Assembly (NCBI GenBank): GCA_900314565.1
Contig: OMVU01000002.1
Location: forward strand, 1 to 39,092
Direction: 5' to 3'
Source of the DNA: an uncultured Eubacteriales bacterium
GTDB taxonomy: Bacteria > Bacillota > Clostridia > Lachnospirales > Lachnospiraceae
DNA: 39,092 nucleotides
In this document: positions 14,999-23,654 of the stretch, piece by piece
Layout: each line of letters begins with the position of its first letter
Position numbering within the stretch: the first letter of the stretch is position 1
Position numbers and translations under genes: made by a program
The notes under the pieces: generated by a model
Databases searched by the model: none
What the model was told of the DNA's origin: nothing
What the model saw: the letters and a program-made list of their open reading frames with translations, nothing else

Positions 14999-16267
14999 TC
15001 AGGCATCCGGCATCAAGCCGCCCCCTGTTGCCCACACGATATGTGTGGCCTGTTCCATTGTCTCCGCGACCTTCTCCCTTCTTAAATAGTCCGCAAATGC
15101 AGTTCCTTCGTTCTCCACTTCGAAAAGCCCCCGGAAGCCCGCGCATGCGGAGAGTTCAACGCTGATTCCCTCCAGTTCGCGGAGCTTTTCCTGCCAGTCG
15201 GCCATCCGTTCATCGAAGACAGTAAAAGAGCCTGACATAAGAGGCTTCATCATCCGGCACACAAATCCCGAAGGTCTTCCGACAGCCAGTCCGTCCGCGT
15301 TCGTCCGTCCGTCGAGACCGATATCCTGTACACAGATGTCCGCTCCCTTCCCGGTAGCCATTCCGAGTGTCAGACAGGGAGCCTGAACGGGTTCCGCGAA
15401 AAAGCAGTGCACATTGTCCCCGTAAAGCTGCCTGAATCCGAAGGTGATCCCGCCCGGCGCTCCTCCGACCCCGCAGGGAAGATAGAGGAACAGCGGATGT
15501 TTCGAATCTACGGGAATGTTCATTTTCCGAAGCTGGACGGATACCCGCATCGCTGCGGTCGAATAACCGAAGAACAGATCCTCGGAATTCTCGTCGTCGA
15601 TAAAGAAGCTGTTCTCATCCATCTCAGACTGCTTCCGTCCGTTCGCGACCGCTTCGCTGTAATCGCCCTCATATTCGACCACCGTCACGCCTTCGCTCCG
15701 AAGAAGCTCCTTCTTCCACTCTTTCGCGTCGGAGGACATATGGACGGTCACCTTAAAGCCCAGGCGCGCGGCTGTCCTTCCGATGCTGATCCCAAGGTTG
15801 CCGGTAGAACCGACCTGGATCGTGTAGCGACTGTAGAACTCCCTGAACGCATCAGAATATACCTTGCCGTAATTCTCTGTCGGCCAGAGCATATCCGCAT
15901 TCTGAGCGGTCTTCTCCGCAATTGCGAGGACTTCGTGGATCCCTCCTCTGGCCTTGACAGATCCGGCGATCGGGAGATGCGCGTCATCCTTGAGGAGAAC
16001 CCTTCCGGTGACGCCCGCTCCCTCCGCGTTCATACGGTCCTTCATATTCGTGATCTCAAGGAGACCCGACTCAATGACTCCTTTCCTCGCCGCCGTCTCC
16101 GGGAACGCCTTCTCAACCCAGGGCATGAACCGCATGAACCGCATCTGTGCGGCTTTCATGCGTGCAAACCCGTATCCGTCGATCTTCTCCCGGGGAACGA
16201 CATGTCTCCTGTCCGGATTCAGCCAGACAGTCTCCTCACCGTTCCTGAGGTCGTCAAGAATATCCAT
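14999..16267 (-). CDS. dsdA: D-serine dehydratase
   Basis: A 422-residue PLP enzyme that deaminates D-serine to pyruvate and ammonia. The PLP lysine is Lys105 in AGSVKARGGIHEVL; GSTGNLGISIG binds the phosphate, and YLPCGVGGAPGGITFGF is the conserved DsdA glycine loop. The frame is open to 16486, but GGAGGAAGG directly precedes the ATG at 16267, which gives MDILDDLRNG and the usual DsdA length. It is followed by agcS, a plausible transporter partner. No DsdC-like regulator is seen nearby. Confidence 0.94.
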   Translation of the reverse strand: MDILDDLRNGEETVWLNPDRRHVVPREKIDGYGFARMKAAQMRFMRFMPWVEKAFPETAARKGVIESGLLEITNMKDRMNAEGAGVTGRVLLKDDAHLPIAGSVKARGGIHEVLAIAEKTAQNADMLWPTENYGKVYSDAFREFYSRYTIQVGSTGNLGISIGRTAARLGFKVTVHMSSDAKEWKKELLRSEGVTVVEYEGDYSEAVANGRKQSEMDENSFFIDDENSEDLFFGYSTAAMRVSVQLRKMNIPVDSKHPLFLYLPCGVGGAPGGITFGFRQLYGDNVHCFFAEPVQAPCLTLGMATGKGADICVQDIGLDGRTNADGLAVGRPSGFVCRMMKPLMSGSFTVFDERMADWQEKLRELEGISVELSACAGFRGLFEVENEGTAFADYLRREKVAETMEQATHIVWATGGGLMPDA

Positions 16268-16423
16268 TTCCTTCCTCCTGATTTCAAGTCCCGCCCACGA
16301 GATCCGGCGCAGGATCCGGGCCGGTACAGACCTGCTGTGCAGCCTTTTGTCAGAGATTGTTTCAGCTTTTTCACGTGCATCCCGCGAACAGAGACGCGGA
16401 AATTCTGTGTCGGAGACTGAATA

Positions 16424-16450
16424 CGCCGGAGGGATAAAAATCCTCCGGCC
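16424..16450. terminator. Hairpin upstream of dsdA
   Basis: GCCGGAGG and CCTCCGGC pair around GATAAAAAT. It lies about 57 bases after the stop of the small acidic protein gene (minus strand). There is no T-run after the stem on that strand, so efficiency is doubtful. The rest of 16268-16506 shows nothing else. Confidence 0.45.
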
Positions 16451-16506
16451 GCATTCAAACAAATAAAAATTTAAAACGAACCCCAAAAAACCTCTGCAAG
16501 AGGAAC

Positions 16507-16770
16507 TCAGCCTTCGACGATCAGATAGCGTCCATCCGGGAGTGCGAACACCTCGCTCGCATCCTCAAGCTCCTCATCGGACATGTCTGCCACATCCATC
16601 CCGAGCTCCTCGAGATACTCTCTCACGTCCTCAAGGCTGTCCACGATCTCAGCCATACAGTCCTCAAGGAATGCTTCCGCCTCTTCTCTCGTCTCGGCGA
16701 CCGGCTGATCAAATAGCCGGTCCTGGTTCTCCAGAAATGCATCCAGATATTCATTGGTAAATTCCGCCAT
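16507..16770 (-). CDS. Small acidic protein of unknown function
   Basis: An 87-residue, strongly acidic protein (MAEFTNEYLDAFLENQ, long Glu/Asp-rich helices such as DSLEDVREYLEELGMDVADM, ending FALPDGRYLIVEG). It is predicted soluble, mostly helical in the first 70 residues with a short strand-like C-terminus. I do not recognise the family. It is probably real: AGGAGG lies at ideal distance before the ATG, and the gene follows glnS by 75 bases on the same strand, which suggests co-transcription. Confidence 0.75.
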   Translation of the reverse strand: MAEFTNEYLDAFLENQDRLFDQPVAETREEAEAFLEDCMAEIVDSLEDVREYLEELGMDVADMSDEELEDASEVFALPDGRYLIVEG

Positions 16771-16845
16771 ATTACCTCCTTATCAAGAACACCTCGGCTT
16801 TCCAGCCGCGCCTTTAACAGCGAGGGCATCTTCCGCCTGGAATGA

Positions 16846-18546
16846 TCAGTTCTGCGGCAGCTTGAAGGAACTCTTCATCGTCACGATCCTGTTAAAGACC
16901 GGAGCGCCCTCCTTCGAGTCATGTACATCCACATTGTAATAGCCGCTCCGTACGAACTGGAATGCGTCATATGGCTTTACGTCAAGGAGAGCCGGCTCCA
17001 GCTTTGCGTTTTCGATCACAGTGAGGGAATTCGGATTCAGATTGAGTGATCCGTCCTCTTTATTGTAGACGCCCTTCTCCTCGTCGACGAGGTTCTCATA
17101 GAGACGTACGGTCGCTGTGACAGCCTCTTTCGCCGGGACCCAGTGGATGGTCCCCTTGACCTTTCTTCCTGTAAAGCCTGTACCTACCTTTGTCTCCGGA
17201 TCATAGGTGCAGTGGACGACGGTGACCTTTCCGTCCGCATCCTTCTCACAGCTCACAGCCTTCACGAAATATGCGTGCATGAGCCGTACCTCGTTGCCCG
17301 GATAAAGCCTTTTATATTTGGGGATCGGCGTCTCCATAAAGTCGTCCCGCTCAATGTAGAGCTCTCTTCCGAACGGGATCTGACGTTTCAGAAGGTCCGG
17401 ATTTTCAAGGTTGTTGTCCGCGTCGAGCATCTCCGTCTGTCCTTCCGGATAATTGTCGATCACGAGCTTGATCGGGTCGAGGACAGCCATCATGCGGGGG
17501 ACTTTCATTTTCAGATCGTCACGGATGCAGTACTCGAGCATAGCATAATCGACCGAGGAATCTGCCTTGGCAACGCCGACCAGCTCAACAAATCTCTGGA
17601 TCGACTCGGGCGTAAATCCCCTGCGGCGAAGTGCTGCGATCGTGACAAGGCGCGGGTCATCCCAGCCGTCGACGATCCCGTCCTCGACAAGCTTTTTGAT
17701 ATAGCGCTTGCCTGTGACGACATTGGTCAGATACATCTTTGCGAACTCGATCTGCTTCGGCGGATGCTCCCACTCGGTGTGTTCAACGACCCACTCGTAG
17801 AGCGGACGGTGATCCTCGAACTCAAGCGTGCAGATGGAGTGGGTAACACCTTCGATTGCGTCCTCGATCGGATGAGCGAAGTCATACATCGGATAAATGC
17901 ACCAGCGGTCACCGGTGTTGTGATGCGCAAGGCGCGCGATCCTGTAAATGACCGGATCTCTCATATTGATATTGGGCGCGGACATGTCGATCTTCGCGCG
18001 GAGGACCTTGGAACCGTCGGGGTACTTCCCGTCTTTCATTTCCGTAAAGAGCTTCAGGTTCTCCTCAATGCTCCGGTCCCTGTAGGGGCTGTTCCTGCCG
18101 GGCTCCTTGAGCGTTCCTCTGTACTCGCGAATCTCTTCCGCCGAGAGGTCGCACACAAAGGCCAGTCCCTTTTTGATCAGAAGAACTGCCTTCTCGTACA
18201 TGATCTCAAAATAGTCGGAAGCAAAGTAAAGGTGCTCGCCGAAATCCGCGCCAAGCCACAGAACATCTTCCTTAATGGAATCGACAAATTCCGTCCTCTC
18301 CTTGGTCGGATTTGTGTCATCGAAACGGAGATTGAACTGTCCTCCGTATTTTTTTGCCAGGCCGTAATTCAAAAGAATCGACTTTGCGTGTCCGATATGC
18401 AGGTAACCGTTCGGTTCCGGCGGAAAGCGGGTGCAGATCTTTTCGTACTTCCCCTCTGCCAGATCCGTATCGATAATCTCCTCAATGAAATTTCTCGAGA
18501 TGACCTCTTTTTTCTCTTCAGCCGGATTCTTTACTGTCTCACTCAT
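16846..18546 (-). CDS. glnS: Glutaminyl-tRNA synthetase
   Basis: A 566-residue class I synthetase that charges tRNA-Gln. [20 protein letters not shown] (41-60) contains the HIGH motif; [12 protein letters not shown] and DNSYR-like elements follow, and the C-terminal beta-barrels ([21 protein letters not shown]) bind the anticodon. The KMSKS-equivalent reads [11 protein letters not shown] (277-281 VTGKR), where most GlnRS have VMSKRK. Many Firmicutes lack GlnRS and use GatCAB, so this gene fits the subset of clostridia with an acquired enzyme. The start is MSETVKN, set by GAGGAGG. Confidence 0.96.
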   Translation of the reverse strand: MSETVKNPAEEKKEVISRNFIEEIIDTDLAEGKYEKICTRFPPEPNGYLHIGHAKSILLNYGLAKKYGGQFNLRFDDTNPTKERTEFVDSIKEDVLWLGADFGEHLYFASDYFEIMYEKAVLLIKKGLAFVCDLSAEEIREYRGTLKEPGRNSPYRDRSIEENLKLFTEMKDGKYPDGSKVLRAKIDMSAPNINMRDPVIYRIARLAHHNTGDRWCIYPMYDFAHPIEDAIEGVTHSICTLEFEDHRPLYEWVVEHTEWEHPPKQIEFAKMYLTNVVTGKRYIKKLVEDGIVDGWDDPRLVTIAALRRRGFTPESIQRFVELVGVAKADSSVDYAMLEYCIRDDLKMKVPRMMAVLDPIKLVIDNYPEGQTEMLDADNNLENPDLLKRQIPFGRELYIERDDFMETPIPKYKRLYPGNEVRLMHAYFVKAVSCEKDADGKVTVVHCTYDPETKVGTGFTGRKVKGTIHWVPAKEAVTATVRLYENLVDEEKGVYNKEDGSLNLNPNSLTVIENAKLEPALLDVKPYDAFQFVRSGYYNVDVHDSKEGAPVFNRIVTMKSSFKLPQN

Positions 18547-18757
18547 AACATACCTCCTCATTTCGTTCATCTTATCATAAGGGATATACAGTTGAAAAGA
18601 TTCATCTTTCTAAATCGTTGTACACATTTTCCAATAAACTCTCTCAATCAGCTTTAATATATTACTGGATTTTGCAAAGAATTTATGATAATATTATGTA
18701 CGCCAAGCTGATATTTAAAGTATTTGTAATAGATTTGAAACATTTGAGGAGGAATTT

Positions 18758-19885
18758 ATGCCAGTTTTGCTTAATCGTATTATCAGCTATATGTCCGCGG
18801 TTCCGGATTATCTGATCATGCTGTGGAAAGAATATCCGGTCATCCTCATCGTAGCAGGTGCGCTGTTCATCATCGCCCTGTTCTTCCCGGGATCTCTTGC
18901 AGCCTTTATCCGCAGGATCTTCATCGTGGCCTGTTTCCTGCTTGCAGTAGCGGGCGGATTTATGGGATCAAGGCAGAACGGTCACCAGATGATCTGCATC
19001 GGGGCCAGCGCGATCCTGATCGTCGGAATCGTCAGACTGATCATTAATCTGATCTCAGCAGCGCACAGGAACAGGGTCAATAAGAAAATCGAGAAAGTCG
19101 CTCTTGAAAAGGCTGCGAAGCGCAGAGGCTCCTTCAAGAAACGGCAGGGATTCAACGGCGACCGCGAACAGGAACCGAATCTGGTCTCTCCGGAAGCAGT
19201 CTCCCAGGATGAGATCCGCGAGAACATTGAGAAGATGATCAAAGAAGGCGAAAACGAAGACGCCGTTTCTCCTGAAGCAGACGAAGAGGCAAGAAAGCTT
19301 TCCGAAGCTCTTCAGGAAGTATCTCTGGACAATCTTGATGATTATAAGATTTCCGATCCGATCATCACCGAGGCGGTGGAAGAACTCCAGGCAGCAGCTG
19401 CCAATTCCGAAAAAACTTCCACTAAGATCCTCCCGGATGTGAACGAAGCCTTCACGGAGTTCAGCAACGAAGACGCCGAGGCAGTAAATGAAGCTGCTGA
19501 GCCGGAAGCTGAACCCGCTCCGGAAGAGATCCCGGCCGCTCCGGAAGAAATCAGGAGCGCTCCGGCAGAAGTCACGGAGACTCCGGAAGTTCTGCCCGAA
19601 CCGGCTCCTGAAATTCCTGTTCAGGAAGAGGAAGCTGCTCCGGCAGAAGAAGTATCAGCTCAGGCGGAGCCTCCTAAAGCTCCTGAAGCACCTGCGAAGG
19701 CACCTCAGCGCAGAAGACCGTATCCTCCGATCCAGGCCGTACCGACCGGATTCACGGCAGGAATCCCGATCATCACACCGGAGGTCGTGGAAGCGCTTGA
19801 TATGCTGGCGAAGCTCAGAGACCGTGGTATCCTCACGGAAGAAGAATTTACAGACAAGAAAAGAGATATCCTCTCCCGCATCTGA
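18758..19885 (+). CDS. Membrane protein with acidic Pro/Glu linker and SHOCT-like C-terminus
   Basis: A 375-residue protein with two or three N-terminal hydrophobic spans (YPVILIVAGALFIIALFFPG; IVACFLLAVAGGFMG; CIGASAILIVGIVRLIINLI), then a basic stretch (RNRVNKKIEKVALEKAAKRR), a long acidic and Pro/Ala/Glu-rich region (about 150-330), and a C-terminal VVEALDMLAKLRDRGILTEE then EFTDKKRDILSRI, which is a SHOCT-type oligomerisation motif. The role is unknown; the layout suggests a membrane anchor with a cytosolic tail. Excellent GAGGAGG before the ATG. It is divergent from glnS and ends in a strong terminator. Confidence 0.8.
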   Translation: MPVLLNRIISYMSAVPDYLIMLWKEYPVILIVAGALFIIALFFPGSLAAFIRRIFIVACFLLAVAGGFMGSRQNGHQMICIGASAILIVGIVRLIINLISAAHRNRVNKKIEKVALEKAAKRRGSFKKRQGFNGDREQEPNLVSPEAVSQDEIRENIEKMIKEGENEDAVSPEADEEARKLSEALQEVSLDNLDDYKISDPIITEAVEELQAAAANSEKTSTKILPDVNEAFTEFSNEDAEAVNEAAEPEAEPAPEEIPAAPEEIRSAPAEVTETPEVLPEPAPEIPVQEEEAAPAEEVSAQAEPPKAPEAPAKAPQRRRPYPPIQAVPTGFTAGIPIITPEVVEALDMLAKLRDRGILTEEEFTDKKRDILSRI

Positions 19886-19898
19886 AAAAGGCGGGCAG

Positions 19899-19942
19899 GA
19901 GAAACGAAAAGCGCTCCTTAACGGAGCGCTTTTTCGTTTCTC
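19899..19942 (+). terminator. Long intrinsic terminator after the SHOCT gene
   Basis: GAGAAACGAAAAGCGCTCC pairs with GGAGCGCTTTTTCGTTTCTC around a TTAAC loop, giving about 19 paired bases with one bulge and an internal T-run. Confidence 0.85.
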
Positions 19943-19971
19943 CTTGCGAGATCGTACTCATGATAAAGCAT

Positions 19972-20004
19972 AAAAAAATCGCACCGGAAATCCGATGCGA
20001 TCCT
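19972..20004 (-). terminator. Terminator of tRNA-Thr
   Basis: On the minus strand ATCGCATCGG and CCGGTGCGAT pair around ATTT and are followed by seven T. It starts about five bases after the tRNA 3' end. Confidence 0.85.
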
Positions 20005-20008
20005 TTTA

Positions 20009-20081
20009 AGCTGCTTACCAGATTCGAACTGGTGACCTCCTCACTACCAATGAGGTGCGCTACCGCCTGTGCCAAAGCAGC
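20009..20081 (-). tRNA. tRNA-Thr, anticodon GGU
   Basis: The cloverleaf folds cleanly: acceptor GCTGCTT/AAGCAGC, anticodon stem CCTCA/TGAGG with loop TTGGTAG (anticodon GGT), T-arm ACCAG-TTCGAAT-CTGGT. The D-stem GCAC/GCGC has one A-C mismatch. The discriminator would be U and no CCA is encoded. It has its own promoter and terminator, so it is a single-gene unit. Confidence 0.95.
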
Positions 20082-20108
20082 CCGTGTCGCTTTGACGCGA
20101 CAAAAGTT

Positions 20109-20137
20109 ATTATACATGACTGCTCTGTAAAATGCAA
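20109..20137 (-). promoter_or_regulatory. Promoter of tRNA-Thr
   Basis: On the minus strand TTGCAT and TATAAT are 17 bases apart, about 27 bases before the tRNA 5' end. Confidence 0.75.
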
Positions 20138-20144
20138 TGCCAAA

Positions 20145-21317
20145 TTAATCAAAAAGCGCCCTTATCTTGTTCTCCTCCGCGTGCACGGACCCCTGTACCA
20201 TCTCCGGCTTCCCGCCACCGCGCGCTCCGAACTGCTCTCTCAGAATTTTCGCCATCTCCCGCGAATCCTTTTTTCTGCTTCCGACAACGAATCGGTATCC
20301 CTCCTCATCGTTCCCGCAGAACAGTCCGCAGTATCCTGATATTTTCTCCGTCATCCGGTTGACGGTCTCCTGCATGACCTTTCCTGTGAGCTCATTCTTC
20401 TCGAACAGGCAGGCATCGTACTCTCCGGCCGGGAGCGCTGCCGCTTTCATCTCCATTGCTGCGATCGACGCATTTTTCAGGGCTGCCTTGAGCGAGGTGT
20501 TTTCATTTTTCAGGCGCATCGTACTCTCGGGCACATTGTCGGCGGACGTCGTCAGGAAATTCGCCGTCCGGGTGAGAAGCATATGCTCATGGGCAAAAAG
20601 ACGCATCGCTCTCCCCCCGCAGAGGATGCTCACACGTGTTCCGCCTTTATAGTTGACCGCGCCGACGACCGCAAGGCAGCCGATCTCGCCCGATCTCCTC
20701 ACATGGGGCGCACAGCAGGCACATGCATCGATCCCCGGAAAGGTAACGACTCTCACCGCCCCGGTGAGCTCCAGCTTGCTGCGGTATTCGGCTTCCCGTG
20801 CCTCAGTTCCCTCCAGAAAAGAGATCTGTACCGCGACATTGCTCCAGATCGCCTCATTGGCTTTCCGCTCGATCAGAGCAAGCCCGCCCTCCGGGAACAC
20901 CCCGTTGAAATCCATCGTGACCTCTCTGTCAGAGAGGTGAAATCCGACATTATCGAATCCGAATTCCGTATGGACAAGACCGGAGAAGATATGCTCCCCG
21001 GAGTGCTGCTGCATATTCGAGAAACGATGATCCCAGTCGATCACACCCTCGACAACGTCTCCCTCCGCAGGCATCTTCTCCCCTTCCGGGATCTCCAGAA
21101 CATGGTGGATATAGCCGTCCCGGATCTGAACGTCCCTGACACAGAAACCGGCGAGAAAGCCCTTATCCGGGCTCTGACCGCCCTCCTCCGGGAAGAAGGC
21201 CGTGCGGTCCAGCACGATGCCGTCTTCCCCGGAAGAGATCACTTCAGCCGTAAAACGGACAGCGTACGCATCCGCATAATATATTTTTTCTGTCTTTACA
21301 CTATCCGAATCGAGCAT
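20145..21317 (-). CDS. Alanyl-tRNA editing protein, AlaX long form (DHHA1 domain)
   Basis: A 390-residue relative of the AlaRS editing and C-terminal domains, expected to deacylate Ser-tRNA(Ala) or Gly-tRNA(Ala) in trans. The zinc/active-site motif HxxxH is His105 and His109 in QQHSGEHIFSG; the partner Cys/His motif is CACCAPHV (about 199-206, equivalent to CGGTH). The AlaRS-like N-terminal barrel carries DRTAFFPEEGGQ. Residues 270-330 are helical, and the DHHA1 end has GARGGGKPEMVQGS. The start is MLDSDS with GAGGAG upstream; the frame continues 28 codons further into a repeated element that codes for an unrelated peptide, so the longer start is rejected. Confidence 0.92.
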   Translation of the reverse strand: MLDSDSVKTEKIYYADAYAVRFTAEVISSGEDGIVLDRTAFFPEEGGQSPDKGFLAGFCVRDVQIRDGYIHHVLEIPEGEKMPAEGDVVEGVIDWDHRFSNMQQHSGEHIFSGLVHTEFGFDNVGFHLSDREVTMDFNGVFPEGGLALIERKANEAIWSNVAVQISFLEGTEAREAEYRSKLELTGAVRVVTFPGIDACACCAPHVRRSGEIGCLAVVGAVNYKGGTRVSILCGGRAMRLFAHEHMLLTRTANFLTTSADNVPESTMRLKNENTSLKAALKNASIAAMEMKAAALPAGEYDACLFEKNELTGKVMQETVNRMTEKISGYCGLFCGNDEEGYRFVVGSRKKDSREMAKILREQFGARGGGKPEMVQGSVHAEENKIRALFD

Positions 21318-21348
21318 TCCTATCTCCTCTTTCGATATAAAGGCACTT

Positions 21349-21507
21349 GCGAAGCTCTGTGCGAAATGGAATTGTATGAACAATTCAAACAATCTGCACA
21401 AGCCTTAGAACTTCTTCATGAACGAAAGATGTGGAATGAGCAAAAACCGTTCTGTCTGAGCGAAGCGAGTTAACGTCATACAATTTCCATGAGGCACAGA
21501 CTTTCGC
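21349..21507. mobile_element. 159-bp terminal-inverted-repeat element upstream of alaX (MITE-like candidate)
   Basis: The left end reads GCGAAGCTCTGTGCGAAATG then GAATTGTATGA; the right end, read in reverse complement, is GCGAAAGTCTGTGCCTCATG then GAAATTGTATGA: about 26 of 32 positions agree. The left 96 bases recur at 38997-39092 with three differences. It holds a small dyad (GAATTGT/ACAATTC) and can code a 35-residue peptide beginning MELYEQFKQSAQALELL on the plus strand. It is wedged between fbp and alaX. A structured RNA or leader is an alternative reading. Confidence 0.6.
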
Positions 21508-21534
21508 TATCGCCTGCTTTCAAACAAGTACGGC

Positions 21535-23487
21535 TCAGCTGTCCCCTTCCACGATCTCACCGGACCGGTAAGCCTCCAGCAGCTGCTCGAGCTCCTCGAT
21601 ATCCTGCTTCAGCTTCTTCCCGATATCCGTGTCAGCAATGCACTGGCGCACTTCATACGATTCTACAGCGACAGCATCCGAATGAATATCCCTTCCCCGG
21701 CGGATCGCATCCTCCATGGATGTGAACGGCTCGTGCGCGACCAGGCGCATGCCTCTCGAGTTATAGATCAGCGTATATCCGGCAATCCCGGTCGTACCGT
21801 GATAAGCCTTCGAAAAGCCTCCGTCGATGACAAGCAGCTTCCCGTTGCATCGGACAGGAGAATCTCCCCTTCTGACAGGGACATGTCCGTTAATGATATG
21901 CTTATGCGGTCCCTCAAGACCGAATTCCTTGAGGATCCGGTCAACGACCTCCTCATTGTCGCGGAGAAGATAATACGCTGTCTTATTCTCCTTCTGTGTC
22001 TCCTTGTCTTCGATCATATATCGCTCGAAGGTGGCCATTTTCTCCTTTCCGAAGAGAGGTGAATCCTTATTGCACCAGATCCACCACAAAATGTCCTTTC
22101 CCTGCTCCCTGTGGACAGGATCCCGGGAGAAAAATGCCCGCCGCACCAGCGTATCCAGCCGGTCGTAGAGCGCCCGCCCCTTATAGATCCTTCCATAGAG
22201 ATTTACTTCCTTAAAATGTCCGTCCGGCGTGAGCGGCATACAGCCGTGGAAAAGCAGGTTGCCGTTGTAGACGGTATAGAGCTCGCCTTTTCTCAGAAGG
22301 AACTGCATATGCCTCTGCAGACGCTTGCAGCCCATAAAGGCGCTCTGAAGCCTTTCCATGACATACTCTTCCTCCAGGCTCAGCGCGTTGGGGTTCTTCG
22401 GATCGACTGTCGGGAGATTCGTATCCCGGAGAGGATATGTCTTTCCGTCCAGCTTGATCGTATACGTATCATAATCGATCTTCTCAAGGAGGTTCCGGTC
22501 CATCATGTCATATTCCGGCCGCCTCTTTACGATCTGCCCCTCGACCTTGAACTGGATGATGGAGATCGCCTTGTGAATGCGGACATTCATCTCCCGCTCT
22601 TCCCCGGGCAGTTCGCCTTTGGTCTGGAAACAGGTGCACGGGTCATCTCCATAAGTCTTCTGGGCAAATGTCGCGAGCGGAAGCAGATTGATCCCGTAGC
22701 CTTCCTCCAGGATATCCAGATTCCCATAGCGCGCGCTGTTCCTGATGACATTGGCAATGCAGGCCAGCTGACCGCAGGCTGCGCCCATCCACTCGATATC
22801 GTGGTTCCCCCACTGTATATCCAGGCTGTGGTAGTCCATGAGAACGTCCATAATATCATCCGGCCCGTAGCCCCTGTCATAAATATCTCCGAGAATATGG
22901 AGATGGTCGACGATCAGACGTCTCGCAAGCTCCGCGAGCGCCTTGATAAAGCTCTCCGAACGTCCGATCCGGATGATCGTATTGATGATCTCCTCGTAGT
23001 AGGCTTCCTTATCCTGGATATCACTGCGCTCCGTGATCAGCTCATCGATCACATATGCATAATCAGCCGGCATGGCTTTTCTGACTTTGGACCTCGTGTA
23101 CTTGCTGGACGTATATTTGCAGACCTCGATCAGACGGTACAGCATGACCCTGTACCAGTCTTCCATCTCCGAGTCGTCCGTGATCTCTTTCTTCACCAGC
23201 TCGATCTTCTCGGACGGATAGTAGACCAGCGTCGCCAGCTCCCGGATATCTTTTTCCGGCAGCGTCCTTCCGTAGACCTCATTGATCTTCTTCCGCACCG
23301 CACCGGAACCGTTCCGGATAACATGCGAAAAAGCCTCATACTCTCCGTGGATATCTGTGATAAAGTGCTCTGTTCCTTTCGGAAGATTCAAAATAGAGCT
23401 TAAGTTTATGATCTCCGTCGAAGCATCCGCGATGGTCGGATAGAGCTCCGAGAGTCTTTCGAGATAATGTCTGTCCAGTTTTTCCAT
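21535..23487 (-). CDS. fbp: Fructose-1,6-bisphosphatase, class III (Firmicutes type)
   Basis: A 650-residue enzyme of the class III family that removes the C1 phosphate from fructose-1,6-bisphosphate in gluconeogenesis. Calcineurin-like metallophosphatase motifs are visible: ITDIHGEYEAF (metal ligands), HILGDIYDRGYGPDDIMD, QWGNHDIEWMGAACG, and INGHVPVRRGDSPV with IDGGFSKAYHGTTGIAGYTL near the C-terminus. Length is normal. The start is MEKLDRHYLE because AAGGAAG is at proper distance; the frame opens five codons earlier. The upstream region carries symmetric repeats that may be operators, after the DUF1700 terminator. Confidence 0.95.
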   Translation of the reverse strand: MEKLDRHYLERLSELYPTIADASTEIINLSSILNLPKGTEHFITDIHGEYEAFSHVIRNGSGAVRKKINEVYGRTLPEKDIRELATLVYYPSEKIELVKKEITDDSEMEDWYRVMLYRLIEVCKYTSSKYTRSKVRKAMPADYAYVIDELITERSDIQDKEAYYEEIINTIIRIGRSESFIKALAELARRLIVDHLHILGDIYDRGYGPDDIMDVLMDYHSLDIQWGNHDIEWMGAACGQLACIANVIRNSARYGNLDILEEGYGINLLPLATFAQKTYGDDPCTCFQTKGELPGEEREMNVRIHKAISIIQFKVEGQIVKRRPEYDMMDRNLLEKIDYDTYTIKLDGKTYPLRDTNLPTVDPKNPNALSLEEEYVMERLQSAFMGCKRLQRHMQFLLRKGELYTVYNGNLLFHGCMPLTPDGHFKEVNLYGRIYKGRALYDRLDTLVRRAFFSRDPVHREQGKDILWWIWCNKDSPLFGKEKMATFERYMIEDKETQKENKTAYYLLRDNEEVVDRILKEFGLEGPHKHIINGHVPVRRGDSPVRCNGKLLVIDGGFSKAYHGTTGIAGYTLIYNSRGMRLVAHEPFTSMEDAIRRGRDIHSDAVAVESYEVRQCIADTDIGKKLKQDIEELEQLLEAYRSGEIVEGDS

Positions 23488-23528
23488 TTCTCTTCCTTTC
23501 ATTTCACATCTGTCCCTGTGAGATCTCT

Positions 23529-23599
23529 TCTGCGTCAGAGCCAGGTTTCACTTTGCGCATTCATCTCATGATTGAAATCACGAGAATTCTGCGTCAGAG
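23529..23599. promoter_or_regulatory. Symmetric repeat cluster upstream of fbp
   Basis: TCTGCGTCAGAG occurs at 23529-23540 and 23588-23599. Between them lies CTCATGATT/AATCACGAG (23563-23582), an inverted repeat with one mismatch. Part of the stretch (GCGCAAAGTGAAA on the minus strand) also resembles the interspersed repeat copies A and B. It could be an operator region for a metabolic regulator or a repeat remnant. Confidence 0.4.
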
Positions 23600-23604
23600 A
23601 TTAA

Positions 23605-23650
23605 AGGGCGCGGAAATAAAAAGCTTATATGCCTTTTGTCTCCGCGCCCT
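23605..23650 (-). terminator. Terminator-like hairpin after the DUF1700 gene
   Basis: AGGGCGCGGA and TCCGCGCCCT are perfect 10-base arms around a 26-base loop rich in T and A; TTTAA follows on the minus strand. It begins five bases after the stop. Confidence 0.6.
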
Positions 23651-23654
23651 GATC

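Noticed and set aside
17143-18657. 504-codon open frame on the plus strand opposite glnS
   Set aside because: It is fully antisense to a certain gene, has no family signature, and such long antisense frames are common at this base composition. The same holds for long antisense frames opposite fbp, argH, iorA, dsdA and the propeller gene.
21318-21401. 28-codon N-terminal extension of the AlaX protein (CRLFELFIQFHFAQ)
   Set aside because: It is translation of the repeat element, and a perfect GAGGAG serves the internal ATG at 21317.
21318-21534. T-box or other tRNA-sensing leader for alaX
   Set aside because: I see no T-box bulge sequence or specifier hairpin; the region is explained by the repeat element.
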